Shown: positions 7,180 through 16,700, numbered from the stretch's first letter. The stretch: DNA of 64,000 nt from CAZMZF01 sp964570765 (GCA_964570765.1 CAZMZF010000008.1:29343-93342), one strand, 5' to 3'. Numbers and translations: made by a program. The notes: a model not told the origin generated them from the letters alone.

Positions 7180-7671
7180 ATGAATAAAGCTGATAAAAAT
7201 TCTGCCTCAGCTGAAGATGAGATTAAGAACATTGCCACTAATCGGAAAGCGCGGCATGAATATATTATCTTGGAGACCTATGAGGCGGGGTTGGTTCTGA
7301 AAGGGACTGAGGTGAAATCGCTGAGGGAGGGTAAGGCCAATCTCAAAGATTCTTATGCTAAAATAGATAAGGAAGAAGCAGTTCTCCTGAATATGCATAT
7401 CAGTCCCTATGAGAAAGGGAACAGATATAATCAGGACCCAACCCGACCAAGAAAACTCCTGTTACACAAAAGCCAGATAAAAAGGTTATTAGGTAAGGTG
7501 GTTGAAAAAGGATTGACCTTAATCCCTCTCCGGCTCTATTTTAAGGGGAGTTATGCTAAAGTTGAACTGGCTGTAGCTGTGGGGAAGAAGCTTTACGATA
7601 AAAGAAAATCAATTACGAAAAGGGACGTAGAACGTGCTTTAAGAAGAGCTCTAAAGGAAAGAAATAAATGA
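7180..7671 (+). CDS. smpB: SsrA-binding protein SmpB
   Basis: SmpB binds tmRNA and delivers it to stalled ribosomes in trans-translation. From the ATG at 7180 the protein has 163 residues, a normal length. It contains the family hallmarks NRKARHEYIILETYEAG, LKGTEVKSLREGKANL, NQDPTRPRKLLLH and the basic tail KLYDKRKSITKRDVERALRR. A longer in-phase frame starts at 6889 but would translate the palindrome array, so the internal ATG is preferred. No Shine-Dalgarno is seen. A TAATAT box sits ten bases upstream, so the mRNA may be nearly leaderless. The stop overlaps the next gene by four bases. No tmRNA gene was found in the window. Confidence 0.92.
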   Translation: MNKADKNSASAEDEIKNIATNRKARHEYIILETYEAGLVLKGTEVKSLREGKANLKDSYAKIDKEEAVLLNMHISPYEKGNRYNQDPTRPRKLLLHKSQIKRLLGKVVEKGLTLIPLRLYFKGSYAKVELAVAVGKKLYDKRKSITKRDVERALRRALKERNK

Positions 7672-9128
7672 GAAGGCAGATTAATTTCTTCATGATAGTA
7701 TCTTTTATATTTTTTCTACGCTCTTTTTCATCTGCTGATACAATTACTATAGATAAAGGGGGAGAAAAATATCAGTTAGAGAGTCTAGAGATAGAAGGGT
7801 ATCAATATATCGCTCTCCCAGATTTAAAGAAAATCTATGGAGGGGAGCTTTTCTGGGAGCCACTGGGGAAAAAAGCAATGTGGGAGGTAAAAGAACATCA
7901 ATTTAAATTCACCCTTTTCTCGCCTTACATCCTGTTAGATGAGGAAGCTTACAATCTGACCTTGCCAATTGAATTAAAACAGGGTAAAGTTTATCTTCCT
8001 TTTAAAACTTTCTGGGCTGTTTTAGAATCGATTGAACCTCCAGAAGAGGTGGTAAAAAAAAGAGATTATAATATTTATGATCTAAAAGTTAGCCAGAAGA
8101 TGAACGGATTTCTCATAGAGATAAATCTTTCCGAACCTCTTAGTTATGAGGTTTTTAAAAGCGAGAACAACTGGCTCATTATAAATTTCTTTGAAGGAAA
8201 GATAGACACCATATATTTCTCAAAATTGAATATAGCGGATGTGATTTTAGAAAGTAAAGCCTATCAATTTCAGGGATCAGCCCAGCTCTCTTTAAAATTT
8301 TACAAAGAATTTCCTCGAGAAAATCACTTTATCAAATCCACCCCAGATGGACTTTTTCGCCTACAGATAACTTTAGAGGACACAACTCAGATCCAGTCCC
8401 CTGAGGAAAATGAAGAGATAGAAAAAAATCAAATCGATGTTATCATAATAGACCCGGGGCATGGCGGGCAGAATTCTGGAGCAGTTGGCTCTAAGGGTTT
8501 AAAGGAAAAGAATGTAGTTTTGGATATCGCTCTGAGACTGGAAAAGCTTTTGAAAGAGGAAGGGAAGGAAGGTTTAAAAGTATATCTTACCAGAAGAGGC
8601 GATTATTTCGTTCCTTTAGAACAGAGGTCCTTGTTCGCCAATCAAAAAGGAGGGGATCTATTTGTAAGCATTCATGCCAACGCAGCTAAAAGGAAAAAAG
8701 CATCAGGCACTGAAGTATATTTCTTAGCCCAGGCGAATAATGATGAAGCCCGGGCAGTAGCAGCTTTAGAGAATTCAGCTATTCTGTTTGAACGCCCGGA
8801 AGGAACTCAAGTAGATACCTCAGAGCTTGATTTCATATTGATGGATATGCTCCAGACAGAGTTTCTAAAGGAATCCAGCGAGTTAGCTCAGATGATTCAT
8901 GATCGGATGAAAGAATCTTTAAATATACCAAGCCGGGGAGTGGATCAGGCAGGTTTTTTTGTGTTGAACAAAACTTATATGCCTTCGGTTTTAGTGGAGA
9001 CTGCTTTTATCTCCAACCCGGAGGAAGAAAAGCTTTTAAATAAAGGCACTTTCAGACAGAAGATAGCTGAGGCAATCTATCAGGCGATTCTGGATTTCAA
9101 AAATAAATACGAGGTTAAAGAAAAATGA
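7668..9128 (+). CDS. N-acetylmuramoyl-L-alanine amidase (AmiC type)
   Basis: This 486-residue exported cell-wall hydrolase cuts the lactyl-amide bond of peptidoglycan during cell separation. It has a signal peptide (1-23) and a copper-amine-oxidase-N/AMIN-like beta region (about 25-240). A short acidic linker is followed by an Amidase_3 catalytic domain from residue 256. Zinc ligands are visible: His265 in DPGHGG, Glu280 in GLKEKNVVLDIALR and His336 in SIHANAA. The C-terminal catalytic Glu is in VETAFISNPEEEKLL. It overlaps smpB and murI by four bases (ATGA) at each end, which implies translational coupling. Confidence 0.9.
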   Translation: MRRQINFFMIVSFIFFLRSFSSADTITIDKGGEKYQLESLEIEGYQYIALPDLKKIYGGELFWEPLGKKAMWEVKEHQFKFTLFSPYILLDEEAYNLTLPIELKQGKVYLPFKTFWAVLESIEPPEEVVKKRDYNIYDLKVSQKMNGFLIEINLSEPLSYEVFKSENNWLIINFFEGKIDTIYFSKLNIADVILESKAYQFQGSAQLSLKFYKEFPRENHFIKSTPDGLFRLQITLEDTTQIQSPEENEEIEKNQIDVIIIDPGHGGQNSGAVGSKGLKEKNVVLDIALRLEKLLKEEGKEGLKVYLTRRGDYFVPLEQRSLFANQKGGDLFVSIHANAAKRKKASGTEVYFLAQANNDEARAVAALENSAILFERPEGTQVDTSELDFILMDMLQTEFLKESSELAQMIHDRMKESLNIPSRGVDQAGFFVLNKTYMPSVLVETAFISNPEEEKLLNKGTFRQKIAEAIYQAILDFKNKYEVKEK

Positions 9129-10000
9129 AGCTTCAAGGGTTCTATAGATCTCCTATTGTCCAGAATGGATCCAAATGGAGATCCATTCGGGACAAATTCG
9201 GAAAAGCTATAGGGATTTTTGATTCAGGCGTTGGTGGTTTGACTGTGGCAAAACAGGTTTTCAAAAAGCTTCCTTTTGAAGATGTAATCTATTTCGGTGA
9301 CACTGCCAGAACTCCTTATGGTCCTCGCTCGGCTGAGATAGTGAGGAAATTCTCAGTGCAGAACATTAGCTTCCTTTCAACTCAGGGAGTAAAATTGATC
9401 GTAGTTGCCTGCAACACCGCCTCAGCCGTAGCTTTAGAATATTTAAAGAAGATATTTCAACTGCCTCTGATGGGAGTGATAATCCCTGGTTCCAAAGCGG
9501 CGGTTAAAGCTACTAAAAATGGAAGAGTCGGTGTAATAGGAACAGTGGGGACTATCCGTTCAGAATCATATACTAAGGCGATTCAGAAAATTGATAAAAA
9601 AATAAAGGTATTTGGGTACCCCTGTCCGCTTTTTGTTTCCTTAGCTGAAGAAGGTTATATAGATAAAAAAGCTACTCACCTGATAGCTGAAGAATATTTA
9701 GCCCCTTTGAAAAAACAGAAGATCGATACTTTGGTCTTAGGATGTACTCATTATCCTCTTTTGAAAAAGGTAATATCGAAAGCGATGGGCGATAAAGTTA
9801 CTTTAATCGATTCGGCTGAGGAGACTGCCTTAGAAGTTAAAAGGACCTTGGAAGAAAAGAAAATGATAAATATCTCACACTCAGAACCCCAGTATAAATT
9901 TTACGTGTCAGATTTCCCGGAAAAATTTGTTCAGATAAGCGAAAGATTTTTGGGGGAGAAGGTGAGAGAGGTAAAGAAGATAGATATTAATAAATATTAA
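9125..10000 (+). CDS. murI: Glutamate racemase with palindrome-encoded N-terminal extension
   Basis: MurI makes D-glutamate for peptidoglycan. The family core begins at residue 28 (KAIGIFDSGVGGLTV). The catalytic cysteines are Cys96 (VVACNTAS) and Cys207 (LGCTHYPLL). The upstream 24 residues are not part of the family. They are encoded in part by a 36-base palindrome (9158-9193). No other in-frame start lies between 9125 and the core, and the ATG overlaps the amidase stop. The extension is therefore probably translated, much like the palindromic elements that insert into Rickettsia proteins. Confidence 0.9.
   Translation: MKLQGFYRSPIVQNGSKWRSIRDKFGKAIGIFDSGVGGLTVAKQVFKKLPFEDVIYFGDTARTPYGPRSAEIVRKFSVQNISFLSTQGVKLIVVACNTASAVALEYLKKIFQLPLMGVIIPGSKAAVKATKNGRVGVIGTVGTIRSESYTKAIQKIDKKIKVFGYPCPLFVSLAEEGYIDKKATHLIAEEYLAPLKKQKIDTLVLGCTHYPLLKKVISKAMGDKVTLIDSAEETALEVKRTLEEKKMINISHSEPQYKFYVSDFPEKFVQISERFLGEKVREVKKIDINKY
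9158..9193. repeat. Palindromic element inside murI
   Basis: The arms GTCC-AGAATGGATC and GATCCATTC-GGGAC surround a short loop. The GAATGGATCCATTC core reappears at 52444-52462 inside rmlB. In murI it encodes part of residues 12-23. Confidence 0.75.
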
Positions 10001-10063
10001 AAAAACGTGACCGTTATACGTGAGCGTTATTCGTGGTAACATTTAATCGGTCATTGCGAGGGG

Positions 10064-10096
10064 TTGTAGGGGCGACCCGGCGGGTCGCCCCTACAA
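10064..10096. repeat. GTAGGGGCGACCC palindrome between murI and rdgB
   Basis: The arms TTGTAGGGGCGACCC and GGGTCGCCCCTACAA flank three bases. It is the cleanest copy of the family found at 2068 and 28676. Just upstream (10006-10035) lies an ACGTGA/GTTATACGTGA-like direct and inverted repeat. Confidence 0.8.
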
Positions 10097-10143
10097 ATAA
10101 ATCACATATCTGTCAGAGCCCCTAACCCCAGGGGGAAAAGCCT

Positions 10144-10749
10144 ATGATGAAACTGATCTTAGCTACCCGCAATCAACATAAGATAAAAGAGATTAAAAAG
10201 ATTTTAGCAGACTCACAAATAGAGATTCTGACCTTAGAAGATTTTCCAGATGTGCCTGAAGTTGAGGAGACAGGAAAGACTTTAGAAGAGAATGCTGTTC
10301 TGAAAGCTAAAGCGGTTTATAATGCAACTGGAATACCTGCTTTAGCAGATGACTCTGGCTTGGAAGTCGATGTTCTGGATGGTACACCTGGGGTTATGTC
10401 TGCCAGGTTTGCTGGTCCGGGATGTAGTTATAAAGATAATAATCTGAAACTCTTAAGCTTGCTGAAAGGAATCCCGGAAGAAAAGAGAGAGGCGACTTTC
10501 AGATGTGTGGTGGCTATAGCTTTAAATCGAGATGAGGTCAGGATAGTAGAAGGTAAGGTGGGAGGATTTATCACTCATAAAGAGATTGGAGAAAACGGTT
10601 TTGGGTATGACCCGGTTTTCTTTTATCCAGAGTTAGGTAAGACCTTTGCCCAGTCTGAGCCAGAGGAAAAGAATAGAATCAGCCACAGGGGGATTGCTTT
10701 TAGAAAAGCGAAGGAATTAATAAAAAAGATAATGTCGGATAACGAATGA
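10144..10749 (+). CDS. rdgB: XTP/dITP pyrophosphatase (RdgB/HAM1 family)
   Basis: This 201-residue house-cleaning enzyme hydrolyses non-canonical purine triphosphates (ITP, XTP and the deoxy forms) to monophosphates. Family motifs are present in order: LILATRNQHKIKEI at the N-terminus, ETGKTLEENAVLKAKA, LADDSGLEVDVLDGTPGV, GENGFGYDPVFFYPE and NRISHRGIAFRKA. Two ATG codons are adjacent (10144 and 10147), and the second gives the usual MKLILATRN start. It lies just downstream of the murI operon beyond a palindrome and may be part of it. Confidence 0.93.
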   Translation: MMKLILATRNQHKIKEIKKILADSQIEILTLEDFPDVPEVEETGKTLEENAVLKAKAVYNATGIPALADDSGLEVDVLDGTPGVMSARFAGPGCSYKDNNLKLLSLLKGIPEEKREATFRCVVAIALNRDEVRIVEGKVGGFITHKEIGENGFGYDPVFFYPELGKTFAQSEPEEKNRISHRGIAFRKAKELIKKIMSDNE

Positions 10750-10922
10750 CGGATAAAAAATTCGCGTAGGGGTGGAGCTTGTCTCCACCCGAACCCACTT
10801 TTTTTGATTGACTAAAGGTTAAAAAAGGGTATATTTATAGAATGAGGGGATCCGCCAGAGGCGGATTAAATTAAGTATCCGAGGGAAAAAGTCGATTTTC
10901 TTAATAAAAAAAGGAGAAGATT

Positions 10923-13778
10923 ATGAAAAAGATTAACATTATCCAAAGAATCCAACTTCGGATTATTTTCTCTGTCTTTCTCTGGATACTATTTTCCTTT
11001 TCAGCTATCTGGTCAAACGGGATTAACAAAACATCTTTTTACCAAGCTCTTTTAGAGGAAAGGGCAAATTTGGGTAGCTCTGGATACACTTCTCAAGAAA
11101 TTTTACAACAGAGGTTGAGTAAAGATGATTTTCTGGTCAGGTGGTCTAACTTTTTATCCGGAAATCATTTTTCACCTTCGCTTAAAGCTTCCTATCTGTT
11201 AGGGGATTTCAGAGTAAATGAGGAGAATTATCCAGCAACCTTTTCTCAGAGAAGACCAGATTTGGCTTTGTTTAAAGATGGCAGTTTTGTCTCGGTCTGG
11301 GAGGATGAGAGGAATGGGGATAAGGATATATTCTGTCAGAAAGTTAACTCCACAGGTGGAATAACAGAGTCAAATCTTAAATTAATTCAGGATGATATTC
11401 ACACTGATCAGTTAGAACCATCCATCTGCAGGACTTTAGATAGTAACCTGGTTCTGGTATGGGTAGATGGGGCTGAGCTGAATATCTACGGAAAGAGATT
11501 TTCTCCTGACCTTTCACCTTCTGGGGATACGTTTAGGGTAAACGACAGTATGATTCCAAATAGTGCCTGGGAGCCAGAGGTTGAATCTTTTATTGATGGA
11601 AGTTTTCTGGTGATATGGGTGGATATTAGCTCCGGGAATAACTTATATGCCAGAAGATATGACTCCTCCGGGAACCCCTGGGGTCCCAGTTTTAAAGTTA
11701 ATACTATAGAAGGGATTGCACCTCCTAAATCACCTTCAGCCTCTTTTGATAAGAACGGCAGATTCGTGATTGGCTGGGAGGATTACAGGAATTTAGATGC
11801 GGATATATATTTTCAGAGGTACGATTCTTCAGGCACACCTTCAGGTACCAATGTCTTAGCTAATATAGATTCGTTGAGCGAGGATCAATATTACTCTTCA
11901 GTAACTAAAATATCGAAGGGCGATTTTATGGTAACCTGGGTGGATACCAGGGGTGGTAAAGTAGATATCTATGATCGACTGTTTGACTCTTCTGGAAATC
12001 CTAAAACATCTCGAGTTAAAGTTAATTCAGATAACGTCTCAGCAGAACACTGGGAGCCTGTTATAGACTCAGATTCTAATGGGAACTATCTGATTGCTTG
12101 GGGGGATAACAGGAATGAACCCTCGATTTACTATCAGAAATTTGATTCTGCTGGCACACAGGTTGGAACAAATGTAAAGCTAAGTCAGGACGGAGTCTCT
12201 GGATTTAAAGATAATCCTGCTTTATCTGTTAAGGAAAATGGCGATTTTGATGTGGTCTGGAGCGACCACAGAGGTAAAAGCTATGATATCTATTCTCAGA
12301 AAGTTGTAGGTGGTATTCTTTCCGGGACAAATTTTAGGCTGAATGATGATTTAGAAGGAGCTATACAGAAAGAACCGGCCATAACTGAAGATTTAGATAA
12401 GAATTTTATCATAACCTGGACTGACCAAAGGAATGGAAGCGATGATATCTATATTAAGAAGTTCACCCGTTTTGGGGATTTAATCTTCTCTGATCGGAGA
12501 GTGGATACAAATACTTTCTCCTCTCCCTGTGCTCAATCGGATTTAGCTATAGATGGTTCCAGGAATATTATGGTGGTCTGGCAGGATTCAAGAGATGGTT
12601 TGAATATATATGCACAGAGATACGATCCCTCTGGCACTCCATTAGATACAAATTTTAAAGTGAATAACTCCACTGGTACCATTCTGCACAATTCTCCTGC
12701 CTGTGCTAAAGCTTATGATGGGAAAGCGGTGGTGGTCTGGTCTGCTGCTCTATCCGGGATCAAGAATATTTACGCTCAGCGTCTTGACAGTTCTGGGATA
12801 CTGGTAGATACAAGTTTTAAAGTAAACGATGACCTGCAGGCTGTAGATCATTTAAGTCCAAAGGTGGGAATAGACAGCGCCGGGAATTTCACAATTGCCT
12901 GGTATGACCGGAGAGATTCAGAAGAGAGAATTTATTTACAAAGGTACAATTCTTCCGGTGGTAAAATCGGGTCCAACCTTGCATCTTTTTGTGATTCCTT
13001 AAATCCTGTTCAGAGAGAATTCGATTTAGCTTTGAACAGTAAGGGAAATATGGCGCTTACCTGGACTCAATTAGATGGAGATAAGATTAATCTTTATGCT
13101 CAAAGGTATTCGAGCTCAGGTTCTCCTTCAGGTAATAATTTTCTGGTTAATGACATCTCCGGGATCCCTGAAGCCCCTTCGGTATCAATAGATGATGATA
13201 CCTTTTTTGTTGTCGTATGGACAGATTATCGTGCAGGTAATCCTGATATCTATTATCAAGTCTATTATTTTAACGAAGGAGTTCCCCTGGGAGCAAATTC
13301 AATTCTGAGCACTGATTTGACAAATGCTCTCAATTTTGATCCAGATGTAGCCCTTTCTCCACCTAACATTTACACTGCCTGGATGGATAACCGGATTTCG
13401 GGTTCCGGGTTTGATATCTATTCTAATACTATCAAATACAGACAGACTAAGGTCGAAGAGGAGGAAGTTACCCATCCGGTTGCCTTTGACTTAGGACAAA
13501 ATTATCCAAATCCGTTCAACCCCTCTACCGCCATTTCCTTCCGAGCTGGGAGCTTGGAGCAAGGAGCTGGAAGACCCATCCACACCACCCTAACTATTTA
13601 TAATATACTGGGGGAGAAGGTGAAGACTTTAGTGGATGATAAAAGGGAGCCGGGGAATTATCAGGTGATCTGGGATGGAAAGGATGAGACAGGTAAAGAA
13701 GCAGCAAGCGGGATTTATTTTTATAGATTGAAAGTTGGAGAGAACTCTATTTCAAAAAGGATGGTGCTTTTAAGGTAA
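10923..13778 (+). CDS. Large secreted repeat protein with T9SS type A sorting domain
   Basis: This 951-residue exported protein has a signal peptide in the first 35 residues. It carries a dozen or more repeats of about 50 residues with the pattern VVWxDxRxGxxDIYxQRYDSSGxP, a beta-propeller-like architecture. The last 85 residues are a T9SS sorting domain: LGQNYPNPFNPSTAISF, then LTIYNILGEKVKTLVDD and SGIYFYRLKVGENSISKRMV. Within this domain the strand after AISF is interrupted by a low-complexity insert, RAGSLEQGAGRPIHTT, encoded by a GAGCTGGGAGCTTGGAGC-type repeat. The start ATG follows AAAGGAGA. The likely role is a surface or released protein of unknown function. Confidence 0.85.
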   Translation: MKKINIIQRIQLRIIFSVFLWILFSFSAIWSNGINKTSFYQALLEERANLGSSGYTSQEILQQRLSKDDFLVRWSNFLSGNHFSPSLKASYLLGDFRVNEENYPATFSQRRPDLALFKDGSFVSVWEDERNGDKDIFCQKVNSTGGITESNLKLIQDDIHTDQLEPSICRTLDSNLVLVWVDGAELNIYGKRFSPDLSPSGDTFRVNDSMIPNSAWEPEVESFIDGSFLVIWVDISSGNNLYARRYDSSGNPWGPSFKVNTIEGIAPPKSPSASFDKNGRFVIGWEDYRNLDADIYFQRYDSSGTPSGTNVLANIDSLSEDQYYSSVTKISKGDFMVTWVDTRGGKVDIYDRLFDSSGNPKTSRVKVNSDNVSAEHWEPVIDSDSNGNYLIAWGDNRNEPSIYYQKFDSAGTQVGTNVKLSQDGVSGFKDNPALSVKENGDFDVVWSDHRGKSYDIYSQKVVGGILSGTNFRLNDDLEGAIQKEPAITEDLDKNFIITWTDQRNGSDDIYIKKFTRFGDLIFSDRRVDTNTFSSPCAQSDLAIDGSRNIMVVWQDSRDGLNIYAQRYDPSGTPLDTNFKVNNSTGTILHNSPACAKAYDGKAVVVWSAALSGIKNIYAQRLDSSGILVDTSFKVNDDLQAVDHLSPKVGIDSAGNFTIAWYDRRDSEERIYLQRYNSSGGKIGSNLASFCDSLNPVQREFDLALNSKGNMALTWTQLDGDKINLYAQRYSSSGSPSGNNFLVNDISGIPEAPSVSIDDDTFFVVVWTDYRAGNPDIYYQVYYFNEGVPLGANSILSTDLTNALNFDPDVALSPPNIYTAWMDNRISGSGFDIYSNTIKYRQTKVEEEEVTHPVAFDLGQNYPNPFNPSTAISFRAGSLEQGAGRPIHTTLTIYNILGEKVKTLVDDKREPGNYQVIWDGKDETGKEAASGIYFYRLKVGENSISKRMVLLR

Positions 13779-13795
13779 GATAAATTTCTTGCTCT

Positions 13796-13940
13796 GTAGG
13801 GGCTGGGTTTCCCAGCCCAAAAATTAGGACGAGGAGACCTCGCTCCTACAACAAATATCAGTATACCCACGTTGCCCCCAACGTGGGTATAATCTCTCCC
13901 GCCTTGAGATTTGTAGAGACGCATGGCAATGCGTCTCTAC
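13796..13940. repeat. Four palindromic repeats after the T9SS repeat protein
   Basis: The units are GGGGCTGGG/CCCAGCCC (13796-13818), GGACGAGG/CCTCGCTCC (13827-13849), ACCCACGTT/AACGTGGGT (13866-13889) and GTAGAGACGCAT/ATGCGTCTCTAC (13913-13940). The last belongs to the same family as 6649, 15903, 33921, 35404 and 36758. Confidence 0.8.
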
Positions 13941-13956
13941 GTATTTGAATTTTACT

Positions 13957-13986
13957 AACGGGAGAAGTTCTCAGCCCGTTTTTTTA
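13957..13986 (+). terminator. Possible intrinsic terminator
   Basis: AACGGG pairs with CCCGTT around an inner GAGAA/TTCTC hairpin, followed by a run of seven T. It lies 180 bases after the stop of the T9SS protein. Confidence 0.55.
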
Positions 13987-14136
13987 CCTCATAATGATAA
14001 CATTCTAAGGAGAGCGGAGAAATATTCTACTTTTCTCCTTACAAGTTTTAAATTTGTAATCTTAACCTATTAGTTTAAAAAAGTCCTAAAACACTAAAAA
14101 TAACAACAACTTATCTAATTCTATAAATTTTTCCCC

Positions 14137-14166
14137 TTGACATATCTGGCTTTATAGTTATTATAA
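14137..14166 (+). promoter_or_regulatory. Sigma-70-type promoter of the FG-GAP/dockerin gene
   Basis: TTGACA (14137-14142) is followed after 18 bases by TTATAA (14161-14166), about 50 bases before the TTG start of the next gene. Confidence 0.5.
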
Positions 14167-14215
14167 GATTGCGGTTATAAAGAATTGCTTTCTCTTCATC
14201 TAAAAAGGAGGAAAC

Positions 14216-15835
14216 TTGAGATTTACGAAATTAAATTTGTGTTTTTTCTTTATCTCAAATTTATTCTTATTCCTTTTTTCTTTTGAGTCCATTTCTGCAG
14301 TCATCCCTCTGGAAACTTCCCCTTCCTGGCGTTCGACTGAAACTAATGTATATTCTACAGGTGCGGTTTTTGGAGATATGGATGGAAATGGCTTTTTAGA
14401 TTTAGTAGTCTCAAATGGTAACGATATGATTAAGGCTCCGAATTTCGTTTATTTCAATTATAATGGCAGATTAGATACTACTGCAGGCTGGGTCTCGGTT
14501 AATTCCGAATTCTCCGGTCACTGTGCTTTGGGGGATATTGATAAAGATGGTTATCTGGAACTGGCAGTTTCAAACTATACTGAAAATAGCTGGAAGAAAA
14601 CAGTGGTGCAGCTCTATGATAATATCAATGGCTCACTTACTGCTTCTCCTGTCTGGTCCTCTTCTGATTCAATGCACACTTTCTCCTGTGCTTTCGGTGA
14701 TGTGGATAGGGATGGGGATTTAGATTTAGCAGTTGCCTGCGGTGAGGCTTATAATAACTTTTATGAGCATAATAGAATTTATTATAATCAAAATGGAATT
14801 TTAGAAACTACCCCCTCCTGGATCTCCGGGGATTCTGGGTACTGTTACGACGTGGAATGGGGAGACGTGGATAATGATGGCGATCTGGATTTAGCTTTTA
14901 TCTCTTCTGGAGGGCAGATAAGAGTTTATAAAAATTATGGTGATTCCATTGAAACTTTCCCTTCCTGGAAGTCGAAAAATTCAGATAACGGGAATAGTTT
15001 AGCCTGGGGCGATTTGAACAACGATGGTTATTTAGATTTAGCAGTGGCTAATAATACTCAGTTGAGCGGAAAAGGATATTTTGAAGTCTATCTGAATTAT
15101 TCCGGAGTTTTAGATACACTTCCTTTCTGGACCTCTTCCACCAGAGGTTATGGTTCTGCAGTTTCCTTTTGCGATGTGGATAACGATGGAGATAAAGATT
15201 TAGCTGCCGGGAGATGGTGGGGTTATTCAATGGTCTATGAAAATACAGGTGGTAATCTCACAACAGCTCCTGCCTGGAGCTGTACTTCTTCCTATCAAAG
15301 TGTAGTGGAGGAGATGGTCTGGGCAGATTTAGATGGGGATGGGTTGATAAAGATTAAAAATGAAGCTCACTCAGCAGATGGGATAAAAAAAGTTTATTAT
15401 TTGAGCCATTATCCCGCTCATAAATTAGATCGGATTATAGCAGATGAAGATACTTTGACTATAGGTGACTATTGTAATAGTTTAGTCTCTGGCTGGGTCT
15501 CTTTTAAAAATCCTCCTTTTTCTCAGGTCTTATTTGATTATAAGTTTTCTTTGAAACAGGATTTAGCAGCTAGTAACTGGGACCGGGAGAATTACTGTTT
15601 TTATAATTTGAATCAAATCTATTTGAATGGAGATGCAAATCAGGATCAAAAGGTTTCCGTCTCAGATGTGGTATATCTGATTAATTATCTTTTAAAAGGA
15701 GGACCGGAGCCTTATTTTTTAGGCAGCGGGGATGTGACCCGCGACTGTCAAATCAACATCAATGACGTTATTTATCTGATCAATTATCTTTTTAAAAGTG
15801 GACCTGCACCTTTAACTGGATGCGTAAAAGCATAA
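14216..15835 (+). CDS. Secreted FG-GAP/VCBS repeat protein with dockerin repeats
   Basis: The start is TTG at 14216, directly after GGAGGAAAC. The 539-residue product has a signal peptide (1-28). It has seven FG-GAP/VCBS-type calcium-binding repeats, for example FGDVDRDGDLDLAVACG and WGDVDNDGDLDLAF, across about residues 40-380, expected to fold as an integrin-like propeller. A linker region is followed by two dockerin-like repeats at the C-terminus (GDANQDQKVSVSDVVYLINY and GDVTRDCQININDVIYLINY). The tail lacks T9SS and PEP-CTERM signals, so attachment probably relies on the dockerin module. A substrate cannot be inferred. Confidence 0.85.
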   Translation: MRFTKLNLCFFFISNLFLFLFSFESISAVIPLETSPSWRSTETNVYSTGAVFGDMDGNGFLDLVVSNGNDMIKAPNFVYFNYNGRLDTTAGWVSVNSEFSGHCALGDIDKDGYLELAVSNYTENSWKKTVVQLYDNINGSLTASPVWSSSDSMHTFSCAFGDVDRDGDLDLAVACGEAYNNFYEHNRIYYNQNGILETTPSWISGDSGYCYDVEWGDVDNDGDLDLAFISSGGQIRVYKNYGDSIETFPSWKSKNSDNGNSLAWGDLNNDGYLDLAVANNTQLSGKGYFEVYLNYSGVLDTLPFWTSSTRGYGSAVSFCDVDNDGDKDLAAGRWWGYSMVYENTGGNLTTAPAWSCTSSYQSVVEEMVWADLDGDGLIKIKNEAHSADGIKKVYYLSHYPAHKLDRIIADEDTLTIGDYCNSLVSGWVSFKNPPFSQVLFDYKFSLKQDLAASNWDRENYCFYNLNQIYLNGDANQDQKVSVSDVVYLINYLLKGGPEPYFLGSGDVTRDCQININDVIYLINYLFKSGPAPLTGCVKA

Positions 15836-15902
15836 CATCAGATCCTGTATTAGAATTCAGGTTATGAGAATTGAAATAATAAACACTCAATACCAAAAAA
15901 TT

Positions 15903-16110
15903 GTAGAGACGCATTGCATGCGTCTATATCTTTTGTAGCGTCGGGCTTTATGCCCGACATTTAATTCTTACATTGGGACAGGCTCCCGCATTCTGCGAGG
16001 CAAGCAGGGTCGTACTACGAAATAAAATGGTTCGGGAAATCCAATTCCCGAACCAACAAAAAAAGGGCGTGCTACGAATCTGAAACAGACAGGAATGTCT
16101 GTTTTACCGC
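15903..16110. repeat. Palindromic repeat cluster before the transposase remnant
   Basis: It contains GTAGAGACGCAT/ATGCGTCTATA (15903-15927), GTCGGGCT/TGCCCGAC (15935-15958), a CGGGAATTGG-type hairpin near 16031 (GGTTCGGGAAT/ATTCCCGAACC) and ACAGACAGGAATGTCTGT-type arms near 16085. No gene is seen from 15836 to 16216. Confidence 0.7.
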
Positions 16111-16159
16111 TTTTAGATAAGAAATGCTAAGGGGCACGGTCCGCCTCAAGCGTAGTTTT

Positions 16160-16700
16160 TCAGTATTTCGGTAACGGTTTTTCTAGTATACTAAACTAGA
16201 AAGGAGGCCGTTACAGATGATAAAATCTATAAAATTAGGATTGACATCCAAGTGGCTGTTAGTAGTTCAAGAGTATGAGCTGGTTAGGCAGAAGAGATCG
16301 AAGAATTTCAAGACGGTAGAGCAGATCTGCCAGGCATATAAAGTTCATCGCAAAGACATTAGAAAGTATTATGAGCGATGGATTAAGTCCGGTAAGGATA
16401 TGGAAGCACTTCTACCTCAAAAAAGAGGGCCTAAACCAGGGCAATTAAAGACCCTTACTAATGATGAAGAAAGGACGATTGTCAAGATTCAACGTCGTTT
16501 ACCGGCAAATGGCAAGATTGAAAGGTTCTGGAAGATATTATATGATGAGTGTACAAGGCTACAAACTATTACTCTTTCAAAGGAGGATTTTATAGCTGAA
16601 TTAAACGGTTTTATGTATCGTTATAATTATCTAAGAAAATATGGAGGATTAAATTATCTTACACCTCTTAACAAACTTAAATCTGTTACCGAAATTATGA
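16160..16700 (+). mobile_element. Internally deleted insertion sequence with inverted ends
   Basis: ATTTCGGTAAC at 16165-16175 is matched in inverted orientation by GTTACCGAAAT at 16685-16695, and the flanking bases also partly match. Between them lies a shortened transposase gene. The element is about 540 bp and could not transpose by itself. A TCTAGTATACTAAACTAGA palindrome sits next to the left end. Target-site duplications were not recognised. Confidence 0.6.
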
